Shown: positions 1 to 9,385 of the stretch, piece by piece | Layout of the letters: the number at the start of each line of letters is the position of its first letter | How positions within the stretch are numbered: position 1 is the first letter of the stretch | Source of the DNA: Flavobacterium sp. UBA2787 | GTDB taxonomy: Bacteria; Bacteroidota; Bacteroidia; Flavobacteriales; Flavobacteriaceae | NCBI GenBank assembly: GCA_002352205.1 | Contig: DEHZ01000010.1 | Location: forward strand, 245-64,244 | Direction: 5' to 3' | DNA: 64,000 bases | Made by a program: the position numbers and the translations under genes | The notes under the pieces: generated by a model | What the model was told of the DNA's origin: nothing | What the model saw: only the letters and a program-made list of their open reading frames with translations | Database searches by the model: none

Positions 1-3000
1 AGCACTACATTCTACAGTTAGATTAGCAGGAAGTTCTTCTACGAAAGTAGGAGCAATAGTATCGTTAACGGTAATTGTTTGAGTAATTTCAGAAGAATTA
101 CTACATGCGTCAGTGAAAGTCCACGTTCTTGTAATTACATACGAGTTCGGACAGTCTCCAGGGGTGATAGTGTCAACACCTTGGGCAACAATTTCACCGG
201 CACAATTATCGGTAGCTGTTAAAGAAACAGTAGCAGGAACTTCAGAAGCACAAGCTACAGTTACAGCAGCAGGAGCCTCAGGAGCTACAGGAGCAGTAAT
301 GTCTTGTACAGCAAAAGTGGCTGTTGTTGTAGCTGTATTTCCACAGGCATCAGTAGCGGTGAAAATAACAGTTATAGCCGTTGAACAATCGTTAGACAAT
401 GCATTGAAATCATTAGTCCACGTTACATCAGAACAGGAGTCAGAAGCCACAGCACCACCATTGGATGCTAACCAAGCTTCTACAGCACCTTCGTTTCCTG
501 AACCGTCACATTCTACGGTTAAGCTAGTTGCTTGCGTAGTAATCTCTGGAGCAGTATTATCTTGAATAGTAATTGATTGACTAACCGGGGCAGATTGGTT
601 TCCACAAGCATCAACAGCAGTCCAAGTTCTGGTTACTATTGAAGTTCCTGCACATGAACCCGGTACAGTTACATCCGTAAAAGAAACAACAGGAGCTAAA
701 TCACATGTGTCATTTGCAGTTGGTGCAGTAAATTCCGGAGTTGCTGGACAGCTTATGGTAGAGTCAGCACCTTGACCAACTAAAATTGGAGCCGTATCAT
801 CTTGAATTGTGATTGACTGACTAACGGAAGCGGATTGGTTTCCACAAGCATCAATAGCCGTCCAAGTTCTAGTTACAATAGAAGTACCAACACATGCACC
901 AGGCACTGTTGCATCCGTAAAGGAAATTACTGGAGCTAAATCACAAGTATCAGTTGCAGTTGGAGCAGTAAATTCAGGAGTTGCTGGACAGCTTATTGTA
1001 GAGTCAGGTCCTTGTCCACTTAGAACAGGAGCTGTAGTATCTTGAACATTTATCGTTTGACTAGCTGTTGAACTATTTCCACAGTCGTCGATAGCCGTCC
1101 ATGTTCTTGTTACAGAATATGAACCAGCACAACTTCCATTTGTAGTAACGTCTTCAAAAGTTAACGTAAATGCAGAATCACACTCATCAATAGCAGTAGC
1201 TTGTGTAAATTGCGGAACATCCTGACAGCTAATTGTTGTAACAGATGGCAAAGCATCAATTACCGGAGCTGTGGTGTCTATTACGTTGATTGTTTGGGTA
1301 GCTGTTGATGAATTTCCACAAGTATCAGTAGCCGTCCAAGTTCGTGTTACAGAATAAGAACCTTCACAATCACCTTCCACTGTTGAATCAATAAATGTAA
1401 GTGTAAAATCTGAACCACATTCATCAATTGCAACTGCTTGATCAAAGCTCAAATTAATTCTACTAGTGGGAGAAGGAACACAACTAATTGTGCTTTCACC
1501 AGGAAGAGGATTAATTACAGGAGCTGTATTATCTTCAACATTAATTGTTTGAGAAGCAGTTGAACTATTTCCACAAACATCAGTTGCTGTCCAAGTTCTA
1601 GTAACAGAGTATGAACCTGCACATTGACCATTGGTTGTTGTATCTACATAAGTAAGTGTAAAATCAGATCCACACACATCAGTAGCAGTTGCTTGAGCAA
1701 ATTGAGGAGTTTCAGGACAACTAATAGTTGATTCTGTTGGTAAATCATTGATTACCGGAGCAGAATCATCAACAACAATGATTGTTTGCGTTGCAGTTGA
1801 AGTGTTTCCTGAAGCGTCAGTAGCCGTCCAAGTTCTAGTGATAGAATACGAACCTGCACAAGCACCGGTTGTTGTAACATCTTCAAAAGTTAATGTTACT
1901 GTTCCACAAGAATCTGTTGCAGTTGCTTGTTCAAAAGCAGGTGTATCAGGACAATTTATTGTCGTTTCACTTGGTAATGAAGCAAATACAGGTGGAGTAG
2001 AGTCTACTATATTAATAGTTATTGTAGCAGAATCACAATTTGTTAAATTTGATGTTTCGCAAATAGAGTAACCAAATATGTATTGACCGGCAGGAATTCC
2101 TGCAACTACAGTAATATTTCCTTGTGCATCAAATGAAATATTTGGATGATTTCCTGATGTAATTTCAAAAGTTACATTGCTTGATGTGGCTTGATTTCCA
2201 TCAACAGTATCATTTAATAAAGCATTTCCAATAATTCCTGTCGTTGCACAACTAATTGAATTTAGAGTATCATCTTCAGCAATAATTTCGCCACAAAATG
2301 AAACAGTAAATTGAAAGTAACATCCATTTCCATTAAAAGGAACTGCAAAATAATTTACGGTATCTCCGGCAGAAATTGGAAAAGAAGTTATTTCGGGAGT
2401 TGTAACCGGGTATGTTGTATAAAATTTAGTTCCAGGAGGAAATGCAGAGGTTAATTGTGAAGCAGGTATTGGTCCTGTTACATCACAAAACGTAAAGTTT
2501 CTAATTAAAGGAACGTCCTCACAATTTTCAGTTACATAATTTTCGGCATTGATACTAACCGCTAATGGTTGAGGAATTGGTTGTCCAAGACAATCACCGT
2601 TAGCATCATCATATCCGAGGATTAATCCACGATCTTTGAACATTGTACCTGTTATTGCACCAACACCGCTTGTAAATCCATTAACTACAATATCATTTAC
2701 ACATTCCGGATTAGATAAAATAGCGCAATTCTCTGTTGCTTTTAATCTAAAACGCAATGAAGCTAATAACGTTTGTGGGTCTGCGGGAAGAGGGAGCGTT
2801 CCAAAATCCCAAACAATAGAACCGGTAGCTCCTAAAGCAGGATCAAAGTACAAGTTGTTTGGGGTTGGGTTTGGAGAAAATAAAATAGTGCTCGATAAAC
2901 TTCCAGGAACAAAACTTGCAGTAAATGGAATTGGTAGAACTATTTTATAATTATTTACCGCCTCGGTACCAAGATTTTTTATCTCTAAACCATATTCAAT

Positions 3001-4659
3001 TTCCTGACCAGGCTGAATGGAATATGGACCAACCGGTGCAGCAGGAACATTATTTAAACTCACTGTAGATAAAATTCCCTCTGTTTCTGGGATGTATGCA
3101 TCTACCGACATGGTAATATTGAAAATTACAAACGTATCTTGTGTCGTACCATATCTAAAACGAGTTGACGTTTGATTATTAGTGATTACACTATTGTTTG
3201 CATTAGGTATATCGAACATACTGATATCTAAACCGGTATTATTCAATAGTTCTGGGTTGCGAGTATTTCCTCCTGTAAAAATAGAAGAATTGAAGAAATT
3301 ATTTGTTCCATTACCTCCGTGATTCAGTGTTACCCAGTTTGTATCAGGGTGATTTCTGATTTGAAAATAATCTCCTGCAATAGCTCGATCGCCTTCACCG
3401 GCCATCATACCTAACTTCATATTTACCGGACCAGCTTGAACGGTATTGAATCCTGAAACAGGAATTTCAAAATCGGCAACAACACTACCTGCAACGTATG
3501 AATGTCCGTCAAAAACGGTTACATCTCTCCATTTCATGTTGTCATTTTCATAGATAACAACCATTCCCCATCCACCATAATATCCTGTACCGCCTCCATT
3601 ACCTTCAATCAAGGCAACATCGGCAACTGTGTAGGCTCCCAATCCATTTGTTCTCACATAATCGGTTACTTCAATGTATCCGGAGTACATAAAACCATCA
3701 GAATTTATAGGATAATAAATGTCATCATCATCAGCTGTCAATTCTGTATAGGTAGCAGAACTTGGTCCTTTAATAGATACTTTTCTTTTATCAAAAGTTT
3801 TGGATTGAGTAATGGTTCCTACAATTGTACCGGCAACATTTACATTTGCAAAAGATGTACTCTGTGTATCTCCTGTACTTAGGTTTGTAGCAGTACTTCT
3901 CACTAAACTGTTTATTGTTAAGTTAACAGTTCCGTTTGCAATTACATATGGAGTAGTTAAAGTAGCTGTTCCGGTTGAACCAGAAGTAGTATAACTTACA
4001 GGAATATTAACAGCAGTGCCGCCATTTACTGAGAGTGTTACTCTATTAGCACCGGTATTGTTAGTAAATCTAAAAACATAACTATTTCCACCACCTGAAA
4101 AAGTATAGATAGGACTTCTATTACTTCCTGATGGATTGTCTCTACTTACACTCAAAGTATAACTTGTGTTATTAATAGTTTGATTGTGTCCAACTACAGA
4201 ACTTTGGTTAATTGATTCTGTACCGCCAGGAACAGTTCTGTTTACAGTAAAAATATTTGGACTTGTAGAAGCATCAGAGGCTCTACCGGTCCAATATAAT
4301 CCTGCGTAAACAATTCTTGAACATTCTGGATTTGCTCCATTTTCAGTAGAAAATGTTAAGTTGGCAGAAGATGAGTTCCAAGTATTTGAATCGCCATCAA
4401 TGTCGATATAACGCATATCATTGGCATTTGATCCACCATCTTCATAATTTACAAGTGTAAGGTTAGCATTACCAATCATGGTAAAATCACCTTTTACATT
4501 ATAAACGGTCTTTTGAGGTGTGTAAATCGATGTTCTCTGTGTAAAAGGAACTCGCACCTGAGCATTTACATAAAATGAATTACCTAATAATACCATTAAA
4601 AGTACTATCAGATAATTTGATTTTAGGTTTAGTTTGAAATTTGAGTACATATTCTTCAT
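1..4659 (-). CDS. Giant secreted HYR-like repeat protein, 3' end outside window
   Basis: This is the first 1553 codons of a surface or secreted adhesin-like protein; the frame stays open to base 1, so the C-terminus is missing. The ATG at 4659 gives a signal peptide ending around VNAQ (residues 30-34). Residues 35-560 form a glycine- and asparagine-rich N-terminal region with a TGRAS-type segment common in flavobacterial large secreted proteins. A DUF11/CARDB-like stretch (about 560-690) follows, then from about residue 880 a tandem array of roughly 80-residue HYR-like Ig repeats with recurring RTWTATD and ISCP motifs. Such proteins in Flavobacterium usually end in a gliding-motility-associated (type B) T9SS signal; that part cannot be seen here. 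It lies 40 bp after the small secreted protein gene at 4700-5263, so the two are probably co-transcribed. A role in adhesion or gliding is inference. Confidence 0.85.
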   Translation of the reverse strand, partial: MKNMYSNFKLNLKSNYLIVLLMVLLGNSFYVNAQVRVPFTQRTSIYTPQKTVYNVKGDFTMIGNANLTLVNYEDGGSNANDMRYIDIDGDSNTWNSSSANLTFSTENGANPECSRIVYAGLYWTGRASDASTSPNIFTVNRTVPGGTESINQSSVVGHNQTINNTSYTLSVSRDNPSGSNRSPIYTFSGGGNSYVFRFTNNTGANRVTLSVNGGTAVNIPVSYTTSGSTGTATLTTPYVIANGTVNLTINSLVRSTATNLSTGDTQSTSFANVNVAGTIVGTITQSKTFDKRKVSIKGPSSATYTELTADDDDIYYPINSDGFMYSGYIEVTDYVRTNGLGAYTVADVALIEGNGGGTGYYGGWGMVVIYENDNMKWRDVTVFDGHSYVAGSVVADFEIPVSGFNTVQAGPVNMKLGMMAGEGDRAIAGDYFQIRNHPDTNWVTLNHGGNGTNNFFNSSIFTGGNTRNPELLNNTGLDISMFDIPNANNSVITNNQTSTRFRYGTTQDTFVIFNITMSVDAYIPETEGILSTVSLNNVPAAPVGPYSIQPGQEIEYGLEIKNLGTEAVNNYKIVLPIPFTASFVPGSLSSTILFSPNPTPNNLYFDPALGATGSIVWDFGTLPLPADPQTLLASLRFRLKATENCAILSNPECVNDIVVNGFTSGVGAITGTMFKDRGLILGYDDANGDCLGQPIPQPLAVSINAENYVTENCEDVPLIRNFTFCDVTGPIPASQLTSAFPPGTKFYTTYPVTTPEITSFPISAGDTVNYFAVPFNGNGCYFQFTVSFCGEIIAEDDTLNSISCATTGIIGNALLNDTVDGNQATSSNVTFEITSGNHPNISFDAQGNITVVAGIPAGQYIFGYSICETSNLTNCDSATITINIVDSTPPVFASLPSETTINCPDTPAFEQATATDSCGTVTLTFEDVTTTGACAGSYSITRTWTATDASGNTSTATQTIIVVDDSAPVINDLPTESTISCPETPQFAQATATDVCGSDFTLTYVDTTTNGQCAGSYSVTRTWTATDVCGNSSTASQTINVEDNTAPVINPLPGESTISCVPSPTSRINLSFDQAVAIDECGSDFTLTFIDSTVEGDCEGSYSVTRTWTATDTCGNSSTATQTINVIDTTAPVIDALPSVTTISCQDVPQFTQATAIDECDSAFTLTFEDVTTNGSCAGSYSVTRTWTAIDDCGNSSTASQTINVQDTTAPVLSGQGPDSTISCPATPEFTAPTATDTCDLAPVISFTDATVPGACVGTSIVTRTWTAIDACGNQSASVSQSITIQDDTAPILVGQGADSTISCPATPEFTAPTANDTCDLAPVVSFTDVTVPGSCAGTSIVTRTWTAVDACGNQSAPVSQSITIQDNTAPEITTQATSLTVECDGSGNEGAVEAWLASNGGAVASDSCSDVTWTNDFNALSNDCSTAITVIFTATDACGNTATTTATFAVQDITAPVAPEAPAAVTVACASEVPATVSLTATDNCAGEIVAQGVDTITPGDCPNSYVITRTWTFTDACSNSSEITQTITVNDTIAPTFVEELPANLTVECSA
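60..2015 (-). repeat. Tandem HYR-like coding repeats, about 240 bp each
   Basis: About eight units of 235-245 bp lie inside the adhesin gene. Each encodes one Ig-like module with a D-x-(T/S)-A-P-V junction, an ISCP motif and an RTWTATD motif. The units at about 550-790 and 790-1030 are much closer to each other than to the rest, which points to recent duplication or gene conversion. The array continues off the left edge. Confidence 0.75.
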
Positions 4660-4699
4660 GATATTTCTTTAACAAATTAAGTTCTGAACAGAAATACTG

Positions 4700-5263
4700 T
4701 TAGGATGGTTTTTCAACTGAATATAAAATCGTAAAATCAGTTTTGTTGTTCTTAATCAGATTATTAAGCATGTCTACCGTACAGTCGAAACTTACAGATA
4801 AATGGATAATTTTGACAGCTGGATAATTTGAAAATATTGATAAATCAATCGGAGTAGAAAGATCTTCTTTACTGTTAATTTTCACTGTGACAAGTTCAAC
4901 TTGGCTCATGTCTAGATTCAAGTCTCTTACTTTTGAAATAGACTGTGTGTCAATAAACATCACTTTGGCGGGTTTGCCATAGGTGTTCACCGAACCGTTT
5001 TTTACATAAATTGAAGGATGTAAATCCTTAATTAGTGATTTAACTGAAGTTGTTTTATCAACTTTAGCTTTAGCCGATTCCATTTTTTGTTCATTCTTTA
5101 AGTATTCTTTAACTTCAATAATTTTAAAGTCTTGCGAAAAACCTAAGAAAGGAATTAGCAATGAGATCATTACAATCAATACCAGAGAATTATTTCCCCT
5201 CTTGGCGATAGCTTGATTTCCCATAATTTTAAATTTAAATTTTGAATTCATGATTTTTGACAT
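4700..5263 (-). CDS. Small secreted protein upstream of the HYR adhesin
   Basis: I do not recognise a family. The 187-residue product has an N-terminal hydrophobic signal segment (about residues 27-44, ending GFSQ), so it should be exported. Three possible ATG starts lie at residues 1, 5 and 14; the third gives a more normal signal peptide, so the true start may be 5224. The mature part is mixed alpha/beta, lysine-rich at first (EYLKNEQKMESAKAKVDK), and has one cysteine near the C-terminus. The stop is 40 bp before the start of the giant HYR protein on the same strand. This suggests a shared transcript and possibly a partner or accessory role for the adhesin, which is inference from position only. 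Confidence 0.7.
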   Translation of the reverse strand: MSKIMNSKFKFKIMGNQAIAKRGNNSLVLIVMISLLIPFLGFSQDFKIIEVKEYLKNEQKMESAKAKVDKTTSVKSLIKDLHPSIYVKNGSVNTYGKPAKVMFIDTQSISKVRDLNLDMSQVELVTVKINSKEDLSTPIDLSIFSNYPAVKIIHLSVSFDCTVDMLNNLIKNNKTDFTILYSVEKPS

Positions 5264-5400
5264 TTTGGGTTAAGTTTTTTCATTTTACTATTTGGTTATT
5301 TGGGCAGATAAAATTTGAGAGACTTTTACAGTTTACTCATTTATCGGACGGCTAATCTATATACTATATGAAATTTTTGTTCATTTCGTCTGTAACTAAC

Positions 5401-5449
5401 CAAAAAACTCGATAAGTAGCACACAAAATGCAGTTCGTGGAGTTTTTTG
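5401..5449. promoter_or_regulatory. Long-loop inverted repeat in divergent intergenic region
   Basis: A perfect 10-bp inverted repeat (CAAAAAACTC at 5401-5410, GAGTTTTTTG at 5440-5449) encloses 29 bp. CGATAAGTA follows the left arm and CGATGAGTA follows the right arm; a related CGATAAATGAGT lies inverted near 5335-5346. It sits between the divergent adhesin and polyphosphate operons and may be a regulator site or a folded leader. No known operator is recognised. Confidence 0.3.
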
Positions 5450-5563
5450 TCGATGAGTAACCTCTCTTTTTTCTTATATTTTTCATAAATTTAGACACCT
5501 TTATGCGTTAATTTATTCTTAAATTCTCGTCGAATGTATAAAGTTGTTTTGATAAAAAAAAAT

Positions 5564-5599
5564 ATTTTGTCGATAAAATGCATTTTTTTATCGATAAAA
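5564..5599. promoter_or_regulatory. Pair of TCGA-centred palindromes, centres 21 bp apart
   Basis: A perfect 14-bp palindrome, TTTTATCGATAAAA (5586-5599), is preceded by a near copy, ATTTTGTCGATAAAAT (5564-5579, one mismatched pair). The TCGA centres are 21 bp apart, about two helical turns, as expected for two dimers binding the same DNA face. They lie about 300 bp from both the leftward secreted-protein gene and the rightward sixA gene. The AT-rich context makes chance palindromes more likely, so confidence is low. Confidence 0.35.
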
Positions 5600-5862
5600 G
5601 GTGTTAAAATAAAATATCAGTAAGAAAAAACTTTAAATATTACTTATTAACAATAGCTGTTGATAAATAAATTCTAGCATTACTTTTATTTCAACTGTTG
5701 ATTAAGTATTTATCACAAATAATCATTTCTATGTTATTTATATAACAATTCTCAAATATGGTGATTTATTCTTGAACTTTGTTTCATATTAGTTCTATTT
5801 ATTAAAAAATTATCTTAAATTGTAATGGAATTTTCAACTAAGTATCACAAATTTGTTTTTTA

Positions 5863-6354
5863 ATGAAAAACTTAATACTAATCAGGCATGCAAAATCCAG
5901 TTGGGATGCACCTGTTCACGATAAAGAGAGAGTTTTGGCACAACGAGGTGTTCGTGATGCACATTTAATGGCTCAAAATATTTCAGAATTTATTCCGAAA
6001 CTCAATTTAATATGGAGTAGTACAGCAAAACGAGCTTCAGAAACAGCAATAATTTTTGCTCAAAATCAAATGTGGCCTTTAGAAAGTATAATTTTTAAAG
6101 ATGAATTATACACTTTTGATGCCTCAAAACTTGAAAAAGTAATAAAATCATGCGATGATAGTTATGAAAATGTTATTCTTTTCGGTCATAATGAGGCAAT
6201 CACAGATTTTGTTAATAAATTTGGAGATATTTTTATAGACAATGTGCCTACTGCTGGATTTGTCTCACTTTCATTTACTAGTGATAGTTGGGCAAACATC
6301 AGTAACGGCAAAACCAAAAAGATACTTTTTCCAAGAGATTTAAAAGATGATTAA
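5863..6354 (+). CDS. sixA: SixA-type phosphohistidine phosphatase
   Basis: This is a 163-residue histidine phosphatase of the phosphoglycerate mutase/SixA branch. The N-terminal RHAK motif (Arg8, catalytic His9) sits right after the first beta strand, and the second active-site histidine is in FGHNE (His109). The length fits single-domain SixA proteins, which remove phosphate from phosphohistidine on histidine-containing phosphotransfer proteins; the substrate here is unknown. The last 8 bp overlap the start of ppk1, so the two genes are translationally coupled in a sixA-ppk1-ppx operon. The link to polyphosphate metabolism is suggestive because PPK1 itself forms a phosphohistidine, but no direct role is shown. 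Confidence 0.9.
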   Translation: MKNLILIRHAKSSWDAPVHDKERVLAQRGVRDAHLMAQNISEFIPKLNLIWSSTAKRASETAIIFAQNQMWPLESIIFKDELYTFDASKLEKVIKSCDDSYENVILFGHNEAITDFVNKFGDIFIDNVPTAGFVSLSFTSDSWANISNGKTKKILFPRDLKDD

Positions 6355-8470
6355 AGCAATAGAATACCGTTATGTTGATAGAGAAAAAAGTTGGTTATGT
6401 TTTAACGCAAGAGTGCTTCAAGAAGCGGCAGACCCAACAGTTCCATTATTAGATAGATTAAGATTTTTAGGAATTTTTTCCAATAATTTAGATGAGTTTT
6501 TCAGAGTTCGTTTTGCAGCAATCAGACGGTTATCGCTTTCCGGACAAACCGGAGAAAAGCTTTTGGGCGGAATCTCATCGCAACAATTATTAAAAGATAT
6601 TACAGATGTTGTGATTAAACAACAATCGGAAAGTTTACGCATTCTTAATATTATTGAAAAAGAATTAGAGAAAGAAGGTGTTTATATTATCAACGAAAAA
6701 GAAATTTCAAAAGATCAGGAAAACTTCATCCGCGATTTCTTTATCCAAAAAGTCAGTCCGGCTTTGGTGACAATTATCTTAAATGACTTGGCAGAATTTC
6801 CGCTGCTGCGAGACACTTCCGGTTATTTGGCAGTGAAACTCGTTATGAAAAACGAATTAGAGGAGAAATCATCATTCTTAGGTTTTAAAAAAGCTAAAAA
6901 AGATATTCGCTACGCAGTTGTTGAAATTCCAAAAACAGTCAACCGATTTGTAGAGCTCCCTTCCAATGGCGAAAAACAATATATTATTTTGTTAGATGAT
7001 GTAATTCGATACAATCTTCAAAGCATTTTCAATATTTTTGAATACGAAAGTGTTTCGGCCCACATGATCAAAATTACACGTGATGCTCAGTTGGAAATAG
7101 ATAGTGACATCAGTAAAAGTTTTGCAGAAAAAATTTCCGAAAGTGTTCGCGACCGAAGAATTGGTGAGCCGGTTCGATTTGTATATGATCAATCGATTGA
7201 TAAAGATACACTAAAGTTTTTCTTAGAAAAGATGGGTATCGATTCGACCGATAGTATCATTCCCGGTGGAAGATACCACAACCGCCGTGATTACATGGAT
7301 TTTCCAAATTTAGGTCGATATGATTTATTATACCAACCAAAAACACCTCTTCCGGTAGACGGTTTAGGATTAGAAGGAAGCATCATCAAAAAGATAAGCG
7401 AAAAAGATTATTTAGTCAATGCACCATACCAATCGTTTTCCTATTTAATCAAATTTCTTCGTGAAGCAGCTCTTGATCCAAAAGTCATCAGTATTAAAAT
7501 CACATTATATCGATTAGCTAAAAATTCTCAAATCATTAGTTCGTTGATAAATGCAGCCAAAAACGGAAAAAAAGTAACAGTTCAAATTGAATTACAAGCT
7601 CGTTTTGACGAAGCCAGCAATATTTCGTATGCAGAACAAATGCAAACCGAAGGAATCAATTTAATTTTTGGTGTAAAAGGATTAAAAGTTCACAGCAAAA
7701 TTTGTGTCATAGATAGAGTAGAAGACAAAAAAATCAAACGTTACGGATTCATTTCTACCGGAAACTTCAACGAATCAACCGCAAAAGTTTATACCGATGT
7801 TACCTTGTTCACCAGCCATCAACAAATTTTAAAAGATGCAGACAAAGTCTTTGATTTCTTTGAAGTCAATTACCGCGTGCATCGCTACAAGCATTTGGTC
7901 GTTTCACCGCATTATACCCGAAATAAAATGTATAAACTCATTGATCGAGAAATTATGCATGCTCTTTCAGGAAAAGAAACGTATATTAAGTTAAAAATGA
8001 ATAGTTTATCTGACACTAGAATGATTGATAAACTATATGATGCCAGTCGAGCCGGTGTAAAAGTTCAATTGATTATTCGCGGAATTTGTTGTTTGATTCC
8101 GGGTGTGAAAGGAATGAGCGAAAACATAGAAGCCATCAGTATTGTCGATAATTTTCTTGAACATTCCCGAATTTTTATCTTTGGAAATCACGGTAAACCG
8201 GAAGTTTTTATTTCTTCTGCCGATTTTATGACCCGAAACATCGATGCTCGAGTAGAAGTTACTTGTCCGATTTATGACGAAAACATCAAATTAGAACTCA
8301 TTGAAAGTTTTGATGTGGGTTGGAAAGGAAATGTAAAAGCCCGTTACCATTCCGAAAAATTAGACAATAAATACCGTGTTCGCAACGAAAACGACCGTGT
8401 TTTCAGAGCACAACTTGAAACCTACAATTACTACCGAAATCAATTGGAAGTAATTACAGAAAATTTATAA
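6347..8470 (+). CDS. ppk1: Polyphosphate kinase 1
   Basis: PPK1 reversibly transfers the gamma phosphate of ATP to inorganic polyphosphate. The 707-residue length is normal. The four-domain layout is visible: an N-domain beginning ENSWL-like (KSWLCFNARVLQEA), an H domain, and two phospholipase-D-like C domains. The autophosphorylated histidine corresponds to His449 in KVHSK, and the second conserved histidine to His606 in FLEHSRIF. The STGNFNE motif is also intact. The gene overlaps sixA by 8 bp and is followed 22 bp later by ppx, so synthesis and breakdown of polyphosphate are encoded together. I chose the ATG at 6347 because it leads directly into the conserved YRYVDREKSW N-terminus. Confidence 0.97.
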   Translation: MIKAIEYRYVDREKSWLCFNARVLQEAADPTVPLLDRLRFLGIFSNNLDEFFRVRFAAIRRLSLSGQTGEKLLGGISSQQLLKDITDVVIKQQSESLRILNIIEKELEKEGVYIINEKEISKDQENFIRDFFIQKVSPALVTIILNDLAEFPLLRDTSGYLAVKLVMKNELEEKSSFLGFKKAKKDIRYAVVEIPKTVNRFVELPSNGEKQYIILLDDVIRYNLQSIFNIFEYESVSAHMIKITRDAQLEIDSDISKSFAEKISESVRDRRIGEPVRFVYDQSIDKDTLKFFLEKMGIDSTDSIIPGGRYHNRRDYMDFPNLGRYDLLYQPKTPLPVDGLGLEGSIIKKISEKDYLVNAPYQSFSYLIKFLREAALDPKVISIKITLYRLAKNSQIISSLINAAKNGKKVTVQIELQARFDEASNISYAEQMQTEGINLIFGVKGLKVHSKICVIDRVEDKKIKRYGFISTGNFNESTAKVYTDVTLFTSHQQILKDADKVFDFFEVNYRVHRYKHLVVSPHYTRNKMYKLIDREIMHALSGKETYIKLKMNSLSDTRMIDKLYDASRAGVKVQLIIRGICCLIPGVKGMSENIEAISIVDNFLEHSRIFIFGNHGKPEVFISSADFMTRNIDARVEVTCPIYDENIKLELIESFDVGWKGNVKARYHSEKLDNKYRVRNENDRVFRAQLETYNYYRNQLEVITENL

Positions 8471-8492
8471 CCCCCAAATTAAAAGAATACAA

Positions 8493-9383
8493 ATGATTAC
8501 TATAAAAAGTTACGCCGCCATCGATATTGGTTCCAATGCCATGCGATTGTTGGTGTCTAACATCGTGGAGCAAGACGGAAAAGATACACAATTCAACAAA
8601 AGTTCGTTGGTGCGTGTGCCAATTCGTTTAGGACAAGATGTTTTTACCGTAGGCGAAATATCCGATGCAAATATAGAGCGAATGATTGATGCAATGAAAG
8701 CCTACAAATTGTTGATGAAAGTCCACAAAGTAGAACGTTACAAAGCTTGTGCAACTTCTGCGATGCGTGAAGCCGATAATAACCGTGATATTGTAGAAAT
8801 TATTCAACAAGAAGCCGATATTCAAATTGATATCATTGATGGTAAAAAAGAAGCAGCCATCATCGCTTCTTCCGATTTAAAAGAATATATCGCTACAGAT
8901 AAAACCTATTTATATGTAGATGTAGGTGGTGGAAGTACTGAATTCTCTTTGTTCTCCAACGGAAAAATCATCGCTTCCAAATCCTTCAAAAACGGAACCG
9001 TTCGTATGTTGAATAATATGGTCAACGAAATTGTTTGGGTGGAAATTGAAAAGTGGATCAAACTCAATACCGCTCCGTTTGAAGATGTAACGATGATTGG
9101 CTCCGGTGGAAACATCAATAAACTTTTCAAAATGACCGGAAAACAGCAAGATAAACCGTTGACCTATTTGAGTCTAAATGCTCAATATGCCATGTTAAAT
9201 AAAATGACCTATGACCAACGCATCTCCGAATTAGCCTTAAACCCCGATCGTGCCGACGTAATCATTCCCGCCACAAAAATCTACTTAAACGCCATGAAGT
9301 GGAGTGGAGCCCGCCATCTCTACGTTCCCAAAATTGGACTTTCAGACGGAATTGTAAAGGCGATGTATTATGGGAGAATTTAA
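8493..9383 (+). CDS. ppx: Exopolyphosphatase, Ppx/GppA family
   Basis: This is a 296-residue ASKHA-fold phosphatase that removes terminal phosphate from polyphosphate or hydrolyses pppGpp. The phosphate-1 loop AAIDIGSNAMRLL is at residues 8-20, and the phosphate-2 loop DVGGGSTEFSLF lies near residues 143-154. A GSGGNINKL motif follows near residue 203. The length matches the short form without the C-terminal HD-like domain of E. coli PPX. It follows ppk1 at 22 bp in the same operon. Which of the two substrates it prefers cannot be told from sequence alone. Confidence 0.93.
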   Translation: MITIKSYAAIDIGSNAMRLLVSNIVEQDGKDTQFNKSSLVRVPIRLGQDVFTVGEISDANIERMIDAMKAYKLLMKVHKVERYKACATSAMREADNNRDIVEIIQQEADIQIDIIDGKKEAAIIASSDLKEYIATDKTYLYVDVGGGSTEFSLFSNGKIIASKSFKNGTVRMLNNMVNEIVWVEIEKWIKLNTAPFEDVTMIGSGGNINKLFKMTGKQQDKPLTYLSLNAQYAMLNKMTYDQRISELALNPDRADVIIPATKIYLNAMKWSGARHLYVPKIGLSDGIVKAMYYGRI

Positions 9384-9385
9384 AT

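Larger units (their letters stand above)
5264..5862. other. Divergent intergenic region, about 600 bp
   Basis: This very AT-rich gap separates the leftward adhesin operon from the rightward sixA-ppk1-ppx operon, so it should hold both promoters. I see no open frame of note and no clean TAnnTTTG box for either operon. A weak GAACTTTG lies near 5773-5780, before sixA. The inverted repeat at 5401-5449 and the palindrome pair at 5564-5599 are listed separately. Confidence 0.5.

Noticed and set aside
60-2015. Regular 240-bp repeats as a non-coding satellite
   Set aside because: The units keep one open frame on the minus strand and conserved residues, so they are coding Ig-like modules.
113-3994. 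Several plus-strand frames of 60-150 codons across the left edge
   Set aside because: They are shadows of the minus-strand HYR adhesin, whose frame is open from 4659 to 1 and has a signal peptide and family motifs.
9299-9385. Start of the secreted protein inside ppx
   Set aside because: It would put 29 unrelated residues before a clear signal peptide; the TTG at 9386 is better.
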